Assembly (NCBI GenBank): GCA_020636935.1
Contig: JACJWW010000008.1
Span: forward strand, 1-64,000
DNA length: 64,000 nt
From: Nocardioidaceae bacterium
Lineage (GTDB): Bacteria > Actinomycetota > Actinomycetes > Propionibacteriales > Nocardioidaceae
Direction of reading: 5' to 3'
In this document: piece after piece, positions 42,566-51,162 of the stretch
How positions within the stretch are numbered: position 1 is the stretch's first letter
Layout: the number at the start of each line of letters is the position of its first letter
Translations under genes and position numbers: made by a program
Notes under the pieces: generated by a model
What the model was told of the DNA's origin: nothing
Seen by the model: only the letters and a program-made list of their open reading frames with translations
The model's database searches: none

Positions 42566-43528
42566 GTGACCTTGATGAGCTCGCTGACCAACTCTGCACA
42601 CTTGGGTGAAGTGACAAACTCACAAAGCGCACTACGCAATTTTCTGCACGGTCTGCCTGGCGTGGACCAGGTTGGTGCCGACCAACGTGCAGCCGCACTG
42701 GGCACCCGCTCGATAAAGACCTCTGCCAAGGCCCAAGCCTTGGACTTGGCGATCTCCATGGTTGACCTAACCACCTTGGAGGGTAGCGACACCCCCGGCA
42801 AGGTGCAGGCCTTGGCGACCAAGGCGATGCATCCCGACCCGGCTGATCCGACTTGCCCGAAAGCAGCCGCGGTTTGCGTCTATTCAGACATGGTGGCCCA
42901 TGCCAAAGAACGGTTGGGCACCTCTGGCGTCAAGGTCGCCTCGGTGGCCACAGCCTTCCCCAGCGGGCGAGCCAAACTCGAAATCAAACTGGCCGACACC
43001 GCCACTGCAGTCGAGGCTGGCGCCGACGAGATCGACATGGTCATCGATCGGGGCGCATTCCTGGCCGGTCGCTATCTGCAGGTGTACGACGAGATTGTCT
43101 CGGTCAAACAGGCCTGCGGCAAGGCACATCTGAAGGTGATCTTCGAGACCGGAGAGTTGCAAACTTATGACAACGTCAGACGAGCATCGTGGTTGGCCAT
43201 GATTGCAGGCGCCGACTTCATCAAGACTTCGACCGGCAAGGTTGCTCCAGCAGCCACGTTGCCAGTCACTCTGGTGATGCTTGAGGCCGTTCGCGACTTC
43301 CACCTGGCCACCGGAAGCATGGTTGGGGTCAAGCCTGCAGGTGGCATCCGAAGCGCCAAGGATGCCATCAAATATCTCGTCATGGTCAACGAGGTGGTGG
43401 GCCAACAATGGCTTACCCCCGACTGGTTCCGCTTCGGCGCCTCGACTCTCCTCAACGACCTACTGATGCAACGCACCAAACTCAAGACCGGCCACTACAG
43501 CGGCCCCGACTACTTCACCTTGGACTGA
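42566..43528 (+). CDS. deoC: Deoxyribose-phosphate aldolase
   Basis: Class I aldolase splitting 2-deoxyribose-5-phosphate into glyceraldehyde-3-phosphate and acetaldehyde. The 320-residue protein belongs to the longer, eukaryote-like DERA type. Schiff-base lysine K220 (ADFIKTSTGK), K256 (GVKPAGG) and D157 (EIDMVID) are intact. The GTG at 42566 is preferred on promoter spacing; an ATG at 42575 is possible. It is followed after five bases by an aldehyde dehydrogenase that could oxidise the acetaldehyde formed. Confidence 0.95.
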   Translation: MTLMSSLTNSAHLGEVTNSQSALRNFLHGLPGVDQVGADQRAAALGTRSIKTSAKAQALDLAISMVDLTTLEGSDTPGKVQALATKAMHPDPADPTCPKAAAVCVYSDMVAHAKERLGTSGVKVASVATAFPSGRAKLEIKLADTATAVEAGADEIDMVIDRGAFLAGRYLQVYDEIVSVKQACGKAHLKVIFETGELQTYDNVRRASWLAMIAGADFIKTSTGKVAPAATLPVTLVMLEAVRDFHLATGSMVGVKPAGGIRSAKDAIKYLVMVNEVVGQQWLTPDWFRFGASTLLNDLLMQRTKLKTGHYSGPDYFTLD

Positions 43529-43533
43529 GCCTG

Positions 43534-45021
43534 ATGACCCCATCCAAAGACGTGGCCCGTACCGCAGCCGCCTTCGAATATGCCCCTGCACCAGAGTCCA
43601 ACTCGATTGCCACCATCCGGCCACACGTTGGTCTGTTTATCGACGGCGACTTCCGCGATGGTTCAGGGCGTGCTTTCAAGACGATAAATCCGGCCACCGA
43701 AGAAGTGCTGAGCGAAGTCTCGGAGGCCACCGAGGTTGATATTGACCGCGCGGTCAAGGCAGCCCGAGCAGCTCAGCGCAGATGGGCTCGATTGACCGGT
43801 GCCGAGCGAAGCAAGTTTCTCTTTCGGCTCGCGCGGATCATCCAAGAACGCGCCCGCGAAATCGCCGTACTCGAGTCGATCGACAACGGCAAGCCGATCA
43901 AGGAGTCGCGTGACGTCGACATCCCGACGGCCGCAGCGCACTTCTTCTACTATGCCGGTTGGGCTGACAAGCTGGAGTACTCCGGTCACGGGCCAACGCC
44001 AAGGCCCATCGGAGTGTGCGCTGCAGTCATTCCCTGGAACTTTCCCTTCCTGATGCTGGCCTGGAAGATCGCTCCTGCGTTGGCTACCGGCAACACCGTA
44101 GTACTCAAACCAGCCGAGACCACCCCGTTGACCGCCCTACTCTTCGCCGAAATCTGCCAGCAGGCCGACCTGCCGCCAGGAGTGGTGAACATCGTGACCG
44201 GCGCAGCCGCAACCGGAGCTGAGTTGGTGTCGCATCCCGGCATCGACAAGATCGCCTTCACCGGATCCACCGTTGTTGGGCGCCAGATCGCGAAGTCCGT
44301 GGCCGGCACCGACAAGTCGGTGACCCTGGAGCTTGGTGGAAAAGCCGCGAATATCGTCTTTGATGACGCTCCGATCGATCAGGCAATCGAGGGGATCATC
44401 AATGGAATCTTCTTCAATCAGGGCCACGTTTGTTGCGCTGGATCCCGGTTGCTCGTCCAGGAGTCCGTCTTCGAAGAGGTGATCGATCGTCTGAAGCGAC
44501 GTATGGCCATCCTGCGCGTCGGTGACCCACTCGATAAGAACACCGACATCGGCGCGATCAACTCGAAGTCTCAGTTGGACAAGATCACTGAACTCACCGA
44601 GTCTGGTCTGGCCGAGGGCGCCGACTCTTGGTCTCCAGAGTGCACCCTGCCCGCCAAGGGCTACTGGTTCGCGCCAACGGTGTTCACCGGCGTGAGCCAG
44701 GCGAATCGGATCGCCCGAGAGGAGATCTTCGGTCCGGTGCTGAGTGTGCTCACCTTCCGCACCCCCAAGGAAGCCGTGGAGAAGGCCAACAACACCCCTT
44801 ATGGCCTCTCTGCGGGAGTTTGGACGGAGAAGGGATCGCGAAGCCTGTGGATGGCCAGCCAGTTACGGGCCGGGGTCGTGTGGTCAAACACCTTCAATCG
44901 CTTCGACCCCGCTAGCCCGTTCGGTGGCTACAAAGAGTCGGGCTATGGCCGAGAAGGCGGGCGCCATGGCCTGACCGCCTATCTTGCGCCGACTCACTTC
45001 ACAACCTCCGGGAGCCGATGA
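43534..45021 (+). CDS. NAD(P)-dependent aldehyde dehydrogenase, complete
   Basis: A 495-residue aldehyde dehydrogenase with all key elements: PWNFPFLMLAWKIAPALATGN for cofactor binding, FTGSTVVG, general base E266 (LELGGK) and catalytic C300 (QGHVCCAGSRL). Its place between deoC and a truncated homologue suggests acetaldehyde or another sugar-derived aldehyde as substrate. The ATG at 43534 lies five bases behind deoC. The tandem organisation with the next gene recalls the two-domain ALDH16 family. Confidence 0.93.
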   Translation: MTPSKDVARTAAAFEYAPAPESNSIATIRPHVGLFIDGDFRDGSGRAFKTINPATEEVLSEVSEATEVDIDRAVKAARAAQRRWARLTGAERSKFLFRLARIIQERAREIAVLESIDNGKPIKESRDVDIPTAAAHFFYYAGWADKLEYSGHGPTPRPIGVCAAVIPWNFPFLMLAWKIAPALATGNTVVLKPAETTPLTALLFAEICQQADLPPGVVNIVTGAAATGAELVSHPGIDKIAFTGSTVVGRQIAKSVAGTDKSVTLELGGKAANIVFDDAPIDQAIEGIINGIFFNQGHVCCAGSRLLVQESVFEEVIDRLKRRMAILRVGDPLDKNTDIGAINSKSQLDKITELTESGLAEGADSWSPECTLPAKGYWFAPTVFTGVSQANRIAREEIFGPVLSVLTFRTPKEAVEKANNTPYGLSAGVWTEKGSRSLWMASQLRAGVVWSNTFNRFDPASPFGGYKESGYGREGGRHGLTAYLAPTHFTTSGSR

Positions 45022-45022
45022 G

Positions 45023-45880
45023 ATGACCAGACTGAGCGTCAACAAGACCTACAAGCTCTACATCAACGGCCAGTTCCCGCGCTCTGAGTCGGGGCGTTCC
45101 TATCCGGTGACAGACGCCAAGGGCGACTTCTTGGCCAATGCCTCTTGGGCCTCACGCAAAGACGCCCGTGATGCGGTCAAAGCCGCCCGCGCAGCCTTCC
45201 CGGACTGGTCGGGCCGCACGGCCTACAACCGCTCTCAGGTCATCTATCGGATCGCAGAGGTGCTTGAGTCGCGACGAGGTCAATTCGAGGACGAAATCAG
45301 GAGCCAGGAAGGCGCCGCTGCCTCCCTGGCCCGCAAGGCCGTCGATGCAGCCATCGACAGGCTGGTCTGGTACGCCGGATGGTCCGACAAACTGCCCCAG
45401 GTGCTCGGCGGCGCCAACCCAGTAGCCGGACCCTATTTCAACCAGTCAACCCCCGAACCAAGTGGCGTGATCGCAGTGATTGCCCCGAAGGGACCCCTAC
45501 TCGGGCTGGTCAGCGTGATCGCACCCGTGATCACCTCCGGCAACACTTGCGTGGCCATCGCGTCCGAGCCACACCCGCTGAGCGCAATCACCTTGGGCGA
45601 GGTGATGGCCACCAGTGACTTGCCTGCAGGGGTGGTCAACCTGCTGACCGGCCCCCAGCATGAGATCGCCCCTTGGCTGGCCAGCCACATGGATGTCAAT
45701 GGCATCGACCTGACCGGTGTCCGGGATGCTGACTTGGCGATCTCTCTGGAGCAAGCAGCGGCCGAGAACCTCAAGCGGGTCAGACGCTCGGGAGTCGAGG
45801 ATCTCTTCTCCGCCCCGGATCTTGACCGGATGACAACCTATCTGGAGATCAAGACCGTGTGGCACCCCATGGGGTTGTGA
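45023..45880 (+). CDS. Truncated aldehyde dehydrogenase homologue lacking the catalytic domain
   Basis: The 285 residues cover only the cofactor-binding half of an aldehyde dehydrogenase (YINGQFPRSESG, then VIAVIAPKGPLLGLVSVIAP and PAGVVNLLTG). The domain with the catalytic cysteine is missing: after the NAD-binding core comes a short divergent tail (VRRSGVEDLFSAPDLDRMTTYLEIKTVWHPMGL), and the next gene begins three bases away on the other strand. The reading frame is clean, so it is probably a genuine pseudo-enzyme partner. GGGAG lies nine bases before the ATG, one base after the stop of the previous gene. Comparable deoC-linked short copies occur in other actinobacteria. Confidence 0.85.
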   Translation: MTRLSVNKTYKLYINGQFPRSESGRSYPVTDAKGDFLANASWASRKDARDAVKAARAAFPDWSGRTAYNRSQVIYRIAEVLESRRGQFEDEIRSQEGAAASLARKAVDAAIDRLVWYAGWSDKLPQVLGGANPVAGPYFNQSTPEPSGVIAVIAPKGPLLGLVSVIAPVITSGNTCVAIASEPHPLSAITLGEVMATSDLPAGVVNLLTGPQHEIAPWLASHMDVNGIDLTGVRDADLAISLEQAAAENLKRVRRSGVEDLFSAPDLDRMTTYLEIKTVWHPMGL

Positions 45881-45889
45881 GACTCACAA
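45875..45889. other. Symmetric palindrome containing both convergent stop codons
   Basis: TTGTGAG and CTCACAA flank one central base. The aldehyde dehydrogenase homologue ends at the TGA in the left arm and the adenosine deaminase gene ends at the mirrored TCA in the right arm. Confidence 0.6.
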
Positions 45890-46957
45890 AGCGGCGTACC
45901 CCGGTTTGATCACGTCGTTTATCAACGCCAATCTTTGGTCAAAGTGCAAGAATGCGGACTTCATGGCATTGACCGTGAACCACTGCAGATCTGCCACTGA
46001 ATAGCCGAAAGCATCTACCAACGAGGCAAATTCCTTCGACATTGAGGTGTTGCTCATCAACCGATTGTCGGTGTTGACGGTGACTCTGAACCGCAGCTCG
46101 GTCAGCAAGCCGATCGGATGCTCAGCAATGGATGCCGCGGCACCGGTCTGCACATTGGAGTGCGGACACATTTCCAGCGGGATCCGCTTGTCCCTGACAT
46201 AAGTGGCCAGTCGCCCCAACTTCGGCTGTCCATCGACCATCGAGATGTCGTCGATGATCCGTACTCCGTGCCCTAGGCGATCAGTGCCGCACCACTGGAC
46301 CGCCTCCCAGATTGAAGGCAGCCCGAAGGCCTCTCCTGCGTGAATGGTGAATGGGAAGTTGTCTCGTTGCAGATATTCGAAGGCATCCAGATGTCGAGTG
46401 GGCGGATTGCCCGCCTCTGCCCCGGCTATGTCAAAGCCAGCAACTCCGGCATCACGATATTTCACCGCCAACTCGGCAATCTCTCGCGAGCGGGCCTGAT
46501 GACGCATCGCTGTGAGGATTTGTCGTACGACGATCCGCCCGCCGGCAGCTGCCGCAGCCTCATCGAAACCGTCCTGGACCGATCTGACGACCTCATCCAG
46601 GCTCAGACCACCGTCGACGAAGAGCTCAGGGGCATAACGCACCTCGGCGTAGACCACGTTGTCACTGGCCAAGTCCTCAACGCACTCTCGGGCTACCCGC
46701 CGGATCTGGGCGGCGCCCTGCATCACTGCAACGGTATGGCGGAAAGTCTCCAGATAGCGCACCAATGAACCAGAGTCAGCGGAGTCGGCAAACCACTTCC
46801 CCAAGGACTCAGCGTCATCGGCCGGGAGTACGTGGCCCACTTCGTCAGCCAAGTCCAAGATCGTTTGGGGGCGAAGACCACCGTCGAGATGGTCATGCAG
46901 CAGCACCTTGGGGGCCGCCTTGATCTGATCTGTGGTCGCAGCGATATCTTCAGACAT
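45884..46957 (-). CDS. add: Adenosine deaminase
   Basis: Zinc enzyme deaminating adenosine and deoxyadenosine to the inosine forms. The 357 residues carry HDHLDG (H21, H23) for zinc, FTIHAGEAFG with the third histidine and proton-shuttle glutamate, LGHGVRI, and VNTDNRLMSNTSMSKE with the final aspartate. GGAAGG lies eight bases before the ATG. It belongs functionally to the nucleoside salvage genes at 48074-56672, though it is separated from them and transcribed divergently from the MaoC gene. Confidence 0.95.
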   Translation of the reverse strand: MSEDIAATTDQIKAAPKVLLHDHLDGGLRPQTILDLADEVGHVLPADDAESLGKWFADSADSGSLVRYLETFRHTVAVMQGAAQIRRVARECVEDLASDNVVYAEVRYAPELFVDGGLSLDEVVRSVQDGFDEAAAAAGGRIVVRQILTAMRHQARSREIAELAVKYRDAGVAGFDIAGAEAGNPPTRHLDAFEYLQRDNFPFTIHAGEAFGLPSIWEAVQWCGTDRLGHGVRIIDDISMVDGQPKLGRLATYVRDKRIPLEMCPHSNVQTGAAASIAEHPIGLLTELRFRVTVNTDNRLMSNTSMSKEFASLVDAFGYSVADLQWFTVNAMKSAFLHFDQRLALINDVIKPGYAAL

Positions 46958-46996
46958 AACGGCATCCTTCCACCAACAGACGGGTCAGGTCAGCAC

Positions 46997-47452
46997 ATGC
47001 GCAAGTTCACCACCTTCGAGGCCCTCGAAGCGGCTGCTGGTGAGGAGATCGGAGCCAGCGACTGGACGACCATCACCCAGGAGCAGGTGAACACCTTCGC
47101 TGAGGCCACCGGAGATCACCAGTGGATCCATGTTGATGTCGAAAAGGCCAAGTCCGGCCCATTCGGCACCACCATCGCTCACGGCTATCTCACCTTGTCG
47201 ATGATCCCGGGACTCAGTGACTCCGTGATGGCCTTGGAGACTCCAGGAGCCCGACTCAACTACGGCGTAAACAAGGTGCGCTTCCCCAATCCAGTGCCCG
47301 TTGGTTCACGGGTGCGCGCGATCGTCTCGATCAAGGAAGTCACTGACATCCCAGCAGGCAAGCAGCTGACTTTGGGCTATGTCATCGAGATCGAAGACCA
47401 GTCAAAGCCCGCCTGTGTCGCGGAGACCGTCGTACTCCTGCTGCCCAACTGA
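46997..47452 (+). CDS. MaoC-like (R)-hydratase/dehydratase
   Basis: A 151-residue hotdog-fold protein with FAEATGDHQWIHVDVEKA and GTTIAHGYLTLS, the hydratase-2 motif with the catalytic Asp/His pair of MaoC-type enoyl-CoA hydratases. It may act on (R)-3-hydroxyacyl-CoA in lipid metabolism. No strong ribosome site is visible before the ATG. It is divergent from add (39-base gap) and followed by a carbonic anhydrase gene. Confidence 0.9.
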   Translation: MRKFTTFEALEAAAGEEIGASDWTTITQEQVNTFAEATGDHQWIHVDVEKAKSGPFGTTIAHGYLTLSMIPGLSDSVMALETPGARLNYGVNKVRFPNPVPVGSRVRAIVSIKEVTDIPAGKQLTLGYVIEIEDQSKPACVAETVVLLLPN

Positions 47453-47479
47453 TCTCGATCAGCGCGAAGTTGACTCCTC

Positions 47480-48070
47480 ATGGACGATTCAGCACCTGAA
47501 GCACGCCTGGCGACCCTCTTGGAGGGCAACCGCAGATTTGCTTCCGGGGCAGCCCAAGGACCAAACCGAGACCACGTGCGCAGAGTCCGGATATCCGAAG
47601 GACAAAACCCACATGCCCTGGTGTTGTGCTGCTCGGACTCTCGTGAGGTGCCTGAACTCATTTTCGACTGCGGTTTGGGAGACCTTTTCGTGGTGCGCAC
47701 AGCTGGACACTGTGTTGGCGCCACGGTGCTGGCCAGCGTGGAGTTCGGCGTACTGGTCCTGGGCATCAAACTGGTCGTGGTCTTGGGCCACACCCGTTGC
47801 GGCGCAATCGCTGCTTCACTTCGGGCTCGTCATGAGCAAGAAGGCCCAAGAGGGCACTTGCCTGCCTTGATGAAAATGATCAGACCGGCGGTCGATGATG
47901 TCAGTCTGGCCGGCCCGCCCCATGATGCACTTGCCGAGCAGGTGATGCTCCAGCACGTACGCCGATCAATCAGCGTGATCGAAGAGTCAGCCGATTGGGA
48001 GGAGCACCCACTGATCGTCGGAGGCCGCTATGACCTTGAATCTGGCCTGGTCAGTCTGGTCGATCGGTGA
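47480..48070 (+). CDS. Beta-class carbonic anhydrase
   Basis: A 196-residue zinc enzyme interconverting CO2 and bicarbonate. Zinc ligands C51, H104 and C107 and the D53/R55 dyad are present (CSDSR and GHTRCG). The normally conserved RNAGN reads RTAGH at 73-77, a mild departure. Bicarbonate could serve the carboxylases encoded at 33091 and 37090. The gene lies 27 bases behind the MaoC gene and ends three bases from the convergent deoA stop. Confidence 0.93.
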   Translation: MDDSAPEARLATLLEGNRRFASGAAQGPNRDHVRRVRISEGQNPHALVLCCSDSREVPELIFDCGLGDLFVVRTAGHCVGATVLASVEFGVLVLGIKLVVVLGHTRCGAIAASLRARHEQEGPRGHLPALMKMIRPAVDDVSLAGPPHDALAEQVMLQHVRRSISVIEESADWEEHPLIVGGRYDLESGLVSLVDR

Positions 48071-48073
48071 GCT

Positions 48074-49351
48074 TCAGCTGATCCGGTCGATGATCAGTGG
48101 GCTCAGCTCAGGGAGGTTCGCGTCAGAACTGATCTCGAAGGCATCGCTCAAGGCTTGCGACGCACGCTCAAACCGGTTCGGCTCGTCGGTATGCAAGGTG
48201 AACAAGGCCTGCCCCTGCGTGACCGAGTCACCGGGGCGAGCGTGCCACTGCACACCCGCTCCGGCTTGAACCGGCTCGCCCTGGCTGGCCCGACCTGCCC
48301 CCAGGCGCCAGGCCGCAAGCCCCACTGACAGCGCATCGAGTCGGGTCAGCACCCCTGAAGCAGGCGCGCGAATCACTTCGCTTTCACGAGCCTCCGGCAG
48401 CGGCGCGTCAGGATCGCCGTCCTGCGCTGTGATCAGGGCACGCCAAGTGTCCATCGCCTTGCCTGATCGCAAGGCTTCTTCGGGGTCAGCCGCAACGCCT
48501 GCAGCGGCCAACATCTCCCGTGCGAGGGCAAGGGTCAACTCGACCACGTCGTTGGGGCCTCCACCTGACAAGACCTCCACTGACTCGCGCACTTCGATGG
48601 CATTGCCCGCAGTGTTGCCAAGTGGCGTGGACATGTCGGTCAATAGCGCGACCGTATGGACCCCTGCATCCTTGCCCAAGGACACCATGGTCTCGGCGAG
48701 ATCACGAGCTGATCCAAGATCCTTCATGAAGGCGCCACTACCGACCTTCACGTCCAGAACGAGAGCCCCCGTGCCTTCGGCGATCTTCTTGCTCATGATC
48801 GACGATGCGATCAGGGGGATCGCCTCCACTGTTCCAGTCACATCTCGTAGCGCATAGAGCTTCTTGTCGGCAGGAGCCAAGCCAGCACCCGCAGCACAGA
48901 TCACCGCGCCCACTTCGCGAAGCTGTTTCATCATCTCGGCATTGGTCAAAGATGCCCGCCAGCCAGGGATGGACTCCAACTTGTCGAGCGTGCCTCCAGT
49001 GTGTCCAAGCCCTCTGCCAGACAACTGTGGGACGGCCACGCCACAAGCAGCCACAATCGGGGCCAGAGGCAGGGTGATCTTGTCACCGACGCCACCGGTG
49101 GAGTGTTTGTCCGCGGTGGGGAGCCCGAGCGAGGAAAAATCCATCCGCTCCCCGCTGTCGATCATGGCTTGAGTCCATCGGGCCGTCTCACGACGTCTCA
49201 TCCCGCGCAACAAAATCGCCATGGCCAGTGCCGACATCTGTTCGTCAGCCACCACGCCTTTGGTGTAGGCGTCAATGACCCAATCGATCTGGCTGTCGGT
49301 GAGCTCGTGGCCATCGCGTTTGGCCATGATCACCTCAACGGCATCATGCAT
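48074..49351 (-). CDS. deoA: Thymidine phosphorylase
   Basis: Converts thymidine or deoxyuridine and phosphate to the base and deoxyribose-1-phosphate. The 425-residue protein has the family signature SGRGLGHTGGTLDKLESIPG and the KHSTGGVGDK phosphate site. It is the last gene of the minus-strand nucleoside cluster; TAGACA six bases before the ATG may be a weak promoter. A phosphopentomutase to connect to DeoC is not in this window. Confidence 0.95.
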   Translation of the reverse strand: MHDAVEVIMAKRDGHELTDSQIDWVIDAYTKGVVADEQMSALAMAILLRGMRRRETARWTQAMIDSGERMDFSSLGLPTADKHSTGGVGDKITLPLAPIVAACGVAVPQLSGRGLGHTGGTLDKLESIPGWRASLTNAEMMKQLREVGAVICAAGAGLAPADKKLYALRDVTGTVEAIPLIASSIMSKKIAEGTGALVLDVKVGSGAFMKDLGSARDLAETMVSLGKDAGVHTVALLTDMSTPLGNTAGNAIEVRESVEVLSGGGPNDVVELTLALAREMLAAAGVAADPEEALRSGKAMDTWRALITAQDGDPDAPLPEARESEVIRAPASGVLTRLDALSVGLAAWRLGAGRASQGEPVQAGAGVQWHARPGDSVTQGQALFTLHTDEPNRFERASQALSDAFEISSDANLPELSPLIIDRIS

Positions 49352-49357
49352 GATCCG

Positions 49358-49363
49358 TGTCTA
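49358..49363 (-). promoter_or_regulatory. Weak candidate leaderless promoter of deoA
   Basis: TAGACA ends six bases before the ATG at 49351; the last base departs from TANNNT. Confidence 0.3.
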
Positions 49364-49385
49364 CCAGAGGTCACCGATAGACACG

Positions 49386-49994
49386 CTACTTTGCGCCAAC
49401 ACCTCGATAGAGATAGGTCAACGGTGACTTGTTGGCCAGATAGCCCTCGTGGTCGACACGCACCTCAAACTCCTCCGCCACCAATGCAGGGATGTCCCTG
49501 GACAGATTGCAGCCTCCACCGACGGTGCGTTGAATCGGGTCGAGTCGGCGCTGCCAGGCAGCCATCCGGGGCGACGGGGCCAGCCCATGCTCCAGGAAGA
49601 CGAAGACCCCATCGTCCTTGAGTACTCGCCTGGCCTCTTGCAGGGCCAGTCTCACATCAGGGATGGTGCAGAGTGTGAAGGTCGACAAGACCGCATCGTA
49701 GGCCCGATCAGGCTCAGCCAGCCGCTGTCCATCAAGGTGATGTCTCAGGATTGGCAACTCGGTGCGCCCACGGCGTTTCGTCGAGATCGACCACCCCACA
49801 TCAGATGGCTCCACCGCGACCACTTCGGTGACCTCGGGTGGATACCAACGCACATTGAGACCGCCACCGAACCCCAGCTCCAACACCCTGCCAGTCAGCT
49901 GAGCACAGGCAAGGCCACGCAACTCACCGACCTCTTTGCCCTTCAAGGCAGCATCTGCCAATCGGGGCACTACCTGGTCTGCCCAAAGTCCCAT
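49386..49994 (-). CDS. Class I SAM-dependent methyltransferase (UbiE/METTL7-like)
   Basis: A 202-residue methyltransferase with motif I LELGFGGGLNVRWYPPEV, the acidic end of strand 2 in VAVEPSDVG, and AYDAVLSTFTLCTIPD as motif II, closest to the UbiE/METTL7 group. The second glycine-rich position is LGFGGG, still consistent with SAM binding. Substrate unknown; lipids and small molecules are methylated by relatives. TAGGAT lies eight bases before the ATG, so it may have its own promoter although it sits between the P450 and deoA genes. Confidence 0.85.
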   Translation of the reverse strand: MGLWADQVVPRLADAALKGKEVGELRGLACAQLTGRVLELGFGGGLNVRWYPPEVTEVVAVEPSDVGWSISTKRRGRTELPILRHHLDGQRLAEPDRAYDAVLSTFTLCTIPDVRLALQEARRVLKDDGVFVFLEHGLAPSPRMAAWQRRLDPIQRTVGGGCNLSRDIPALVAEEFEVRVDHEGYLANKSPLTYLYRGVGAK

Positions 49995-50002
49995 GGTAAT
50001 TG

Positions 50003-50008
50003 ATCCTA
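50003..50008 (-). promoter_or_regulatory. Candidate leaderless promoter of the methyltransferase gene
   Basis: TAGGAT ends eight bases before the ATG at 49994. Confidence 0.45.
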
Positions 50009-50025
50009 GATCCCGCCCTGGCCGA

Positions 50026-51162
50026 TCAACCGCTCACGGACACATGCGTGTAGCCCCGGAGCACGAAGGTGCCTCGAGAAGTTGGATCACCGTCGAGCCT
50101 CAGCCCTGGATATCTCTGGAAGAGCACGGTGAGCGATTCAACCAACTCCATCCGAGCCAATGGAGACCCGAGACAAAAATGCAATCCCGCGCCGAAGGCC
50201 AAGTGGTTGTTGGGGTCACGATCGGCCACGAAATGGTCCGGATCAGCAAAGACGGCCGGATCTCGATTGGCGGCACCTAGCAGCGCAGCGACCTTTTGGC
50301 CCGGCTCAAGCAACACTTCGCCGAGCTGCACGGGCTTCATCGCAGTACGCTCGAACAACTGCAGGGCCGAGTCAAAACGCAGCATCTCCTCAACAGTCAG
50401 ACTCGGGTCATCGGCTGGGCGAGACCCAGATCTGAGCAGACCCACGAGACCATTGCCGAATACATTCACCGACGCCTCATGCCCGGCATTGAGCAAGAGC
50501 ACCACTGCGGCTACAACTTCGTCGTCACTGAGCTCGCTTGCAGCCAACTCGGTGATCAGATCATTGTCGAGTGGCTGGGACCGCCGAGCAGCGACCAACT
50601 GCCGGGAGAAGTCGGCGAACTCCTGTGCTGCGACCACTGCGGCATCGATCACTTCTTGCGTGGGACCAGGCTCATACATCCGCACGATCGCCTGCGACCA
50701 GGCCCGCAGGGAAGCCACATCTGCATTGGGTACGCCGAGCAGTTCCGCAATCATCAAGACGGGCAAGGGCTCAGCAAAATCCTCGATCGCATCAAAGCTA
50801 GGCCCGAGTTCGTCGAGGAGTTGTCCGGCCAGCGCCTGCACCCTGGGCCGGAGTCTTTCGACATGGCCACGCTGGAAAGCCGCCGCCACTGGGCGACGTA
50901 GCCGAGTGTGCTCAGGCGGCTCATTTTCCATCATTTGATTGCGATGGAGCAGATTGAACGGCTCCAAGTACGACGCTGGCTCTCGGTCTATCCAAACCCT
51001 GCCCAGGCGCCGATCACGGAGCACTGCACTGGACAGCTCATGGGTGAAGGTGAGGTACATGCCCATGTCTTCATGCCAGGCGATGTCATGCCTGTCTCGC
51101 TCCTGGGCCAAGAAGGGATAGGGATCAGCAATCACCTCAGCAGCCATCAGGTCGATCATCAT
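50026..51162 (-). CDS. Cytochrome P450
   Basis: A 378-residue soluble P450, short for the class. Heme-ligating C330 lies in FGAGLHFCLGSPLAR, the ExxR pair is E259/R262, and the I-helix reads LLLNAGHEASVN where most bacterial P450s have AGxDT/AGxET: the proton-relay threonine is replaced by alanine-serine (A230/S231). The gene overlaps the cdd stop by four bases (ATGA) with GGAGGA close upstream, so it is translationally coupled to nucleoside salvage genes. Substrate unknown, and no ferredoxin gene is nearby. Confidence 0.92.
   Translation of the reverse strand: MMIDLMAAEVIADPYPFLAQERDRHDIAWHEDMGMYLTFTHELSSAVLRDRRLGRVWIDREPASYLEPFNLLHRNQMMENEPPEHTRLRRPVAAAFQRGHVERLRPRVQALAGQLLDELGPSFDAIEDFAEPLPVLMIAELLGVPNADVASLRAWSQAIVRMYEPGPTQEVIDAAVVAAQEFADFSRQLVAARRSQPLDNDLITELAASELSDDEVVAAVVLLLNAGHEASVNVFGNGLVGLLRSGSRPADDPSLTVEEMLRFDSALQLFERTAMKPVQLGEVLLEPGQKVAALLGAANRDPAVFADPDHFVADRDPNNHLAFGAGLHFCLGSPLARMELVESLTVLFQRYPGLRLDGDPTSRGTFVLRGYTHVSVSG

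Noticed and set aside
45023..45880. Second aldehyde dehydrogenase as a frameshifted pseudogene
   Set aside because: The frame is open from a good start to stop, no continuing ALDH sequence is seen in other frames downstream, and the next gene begins three bases away.
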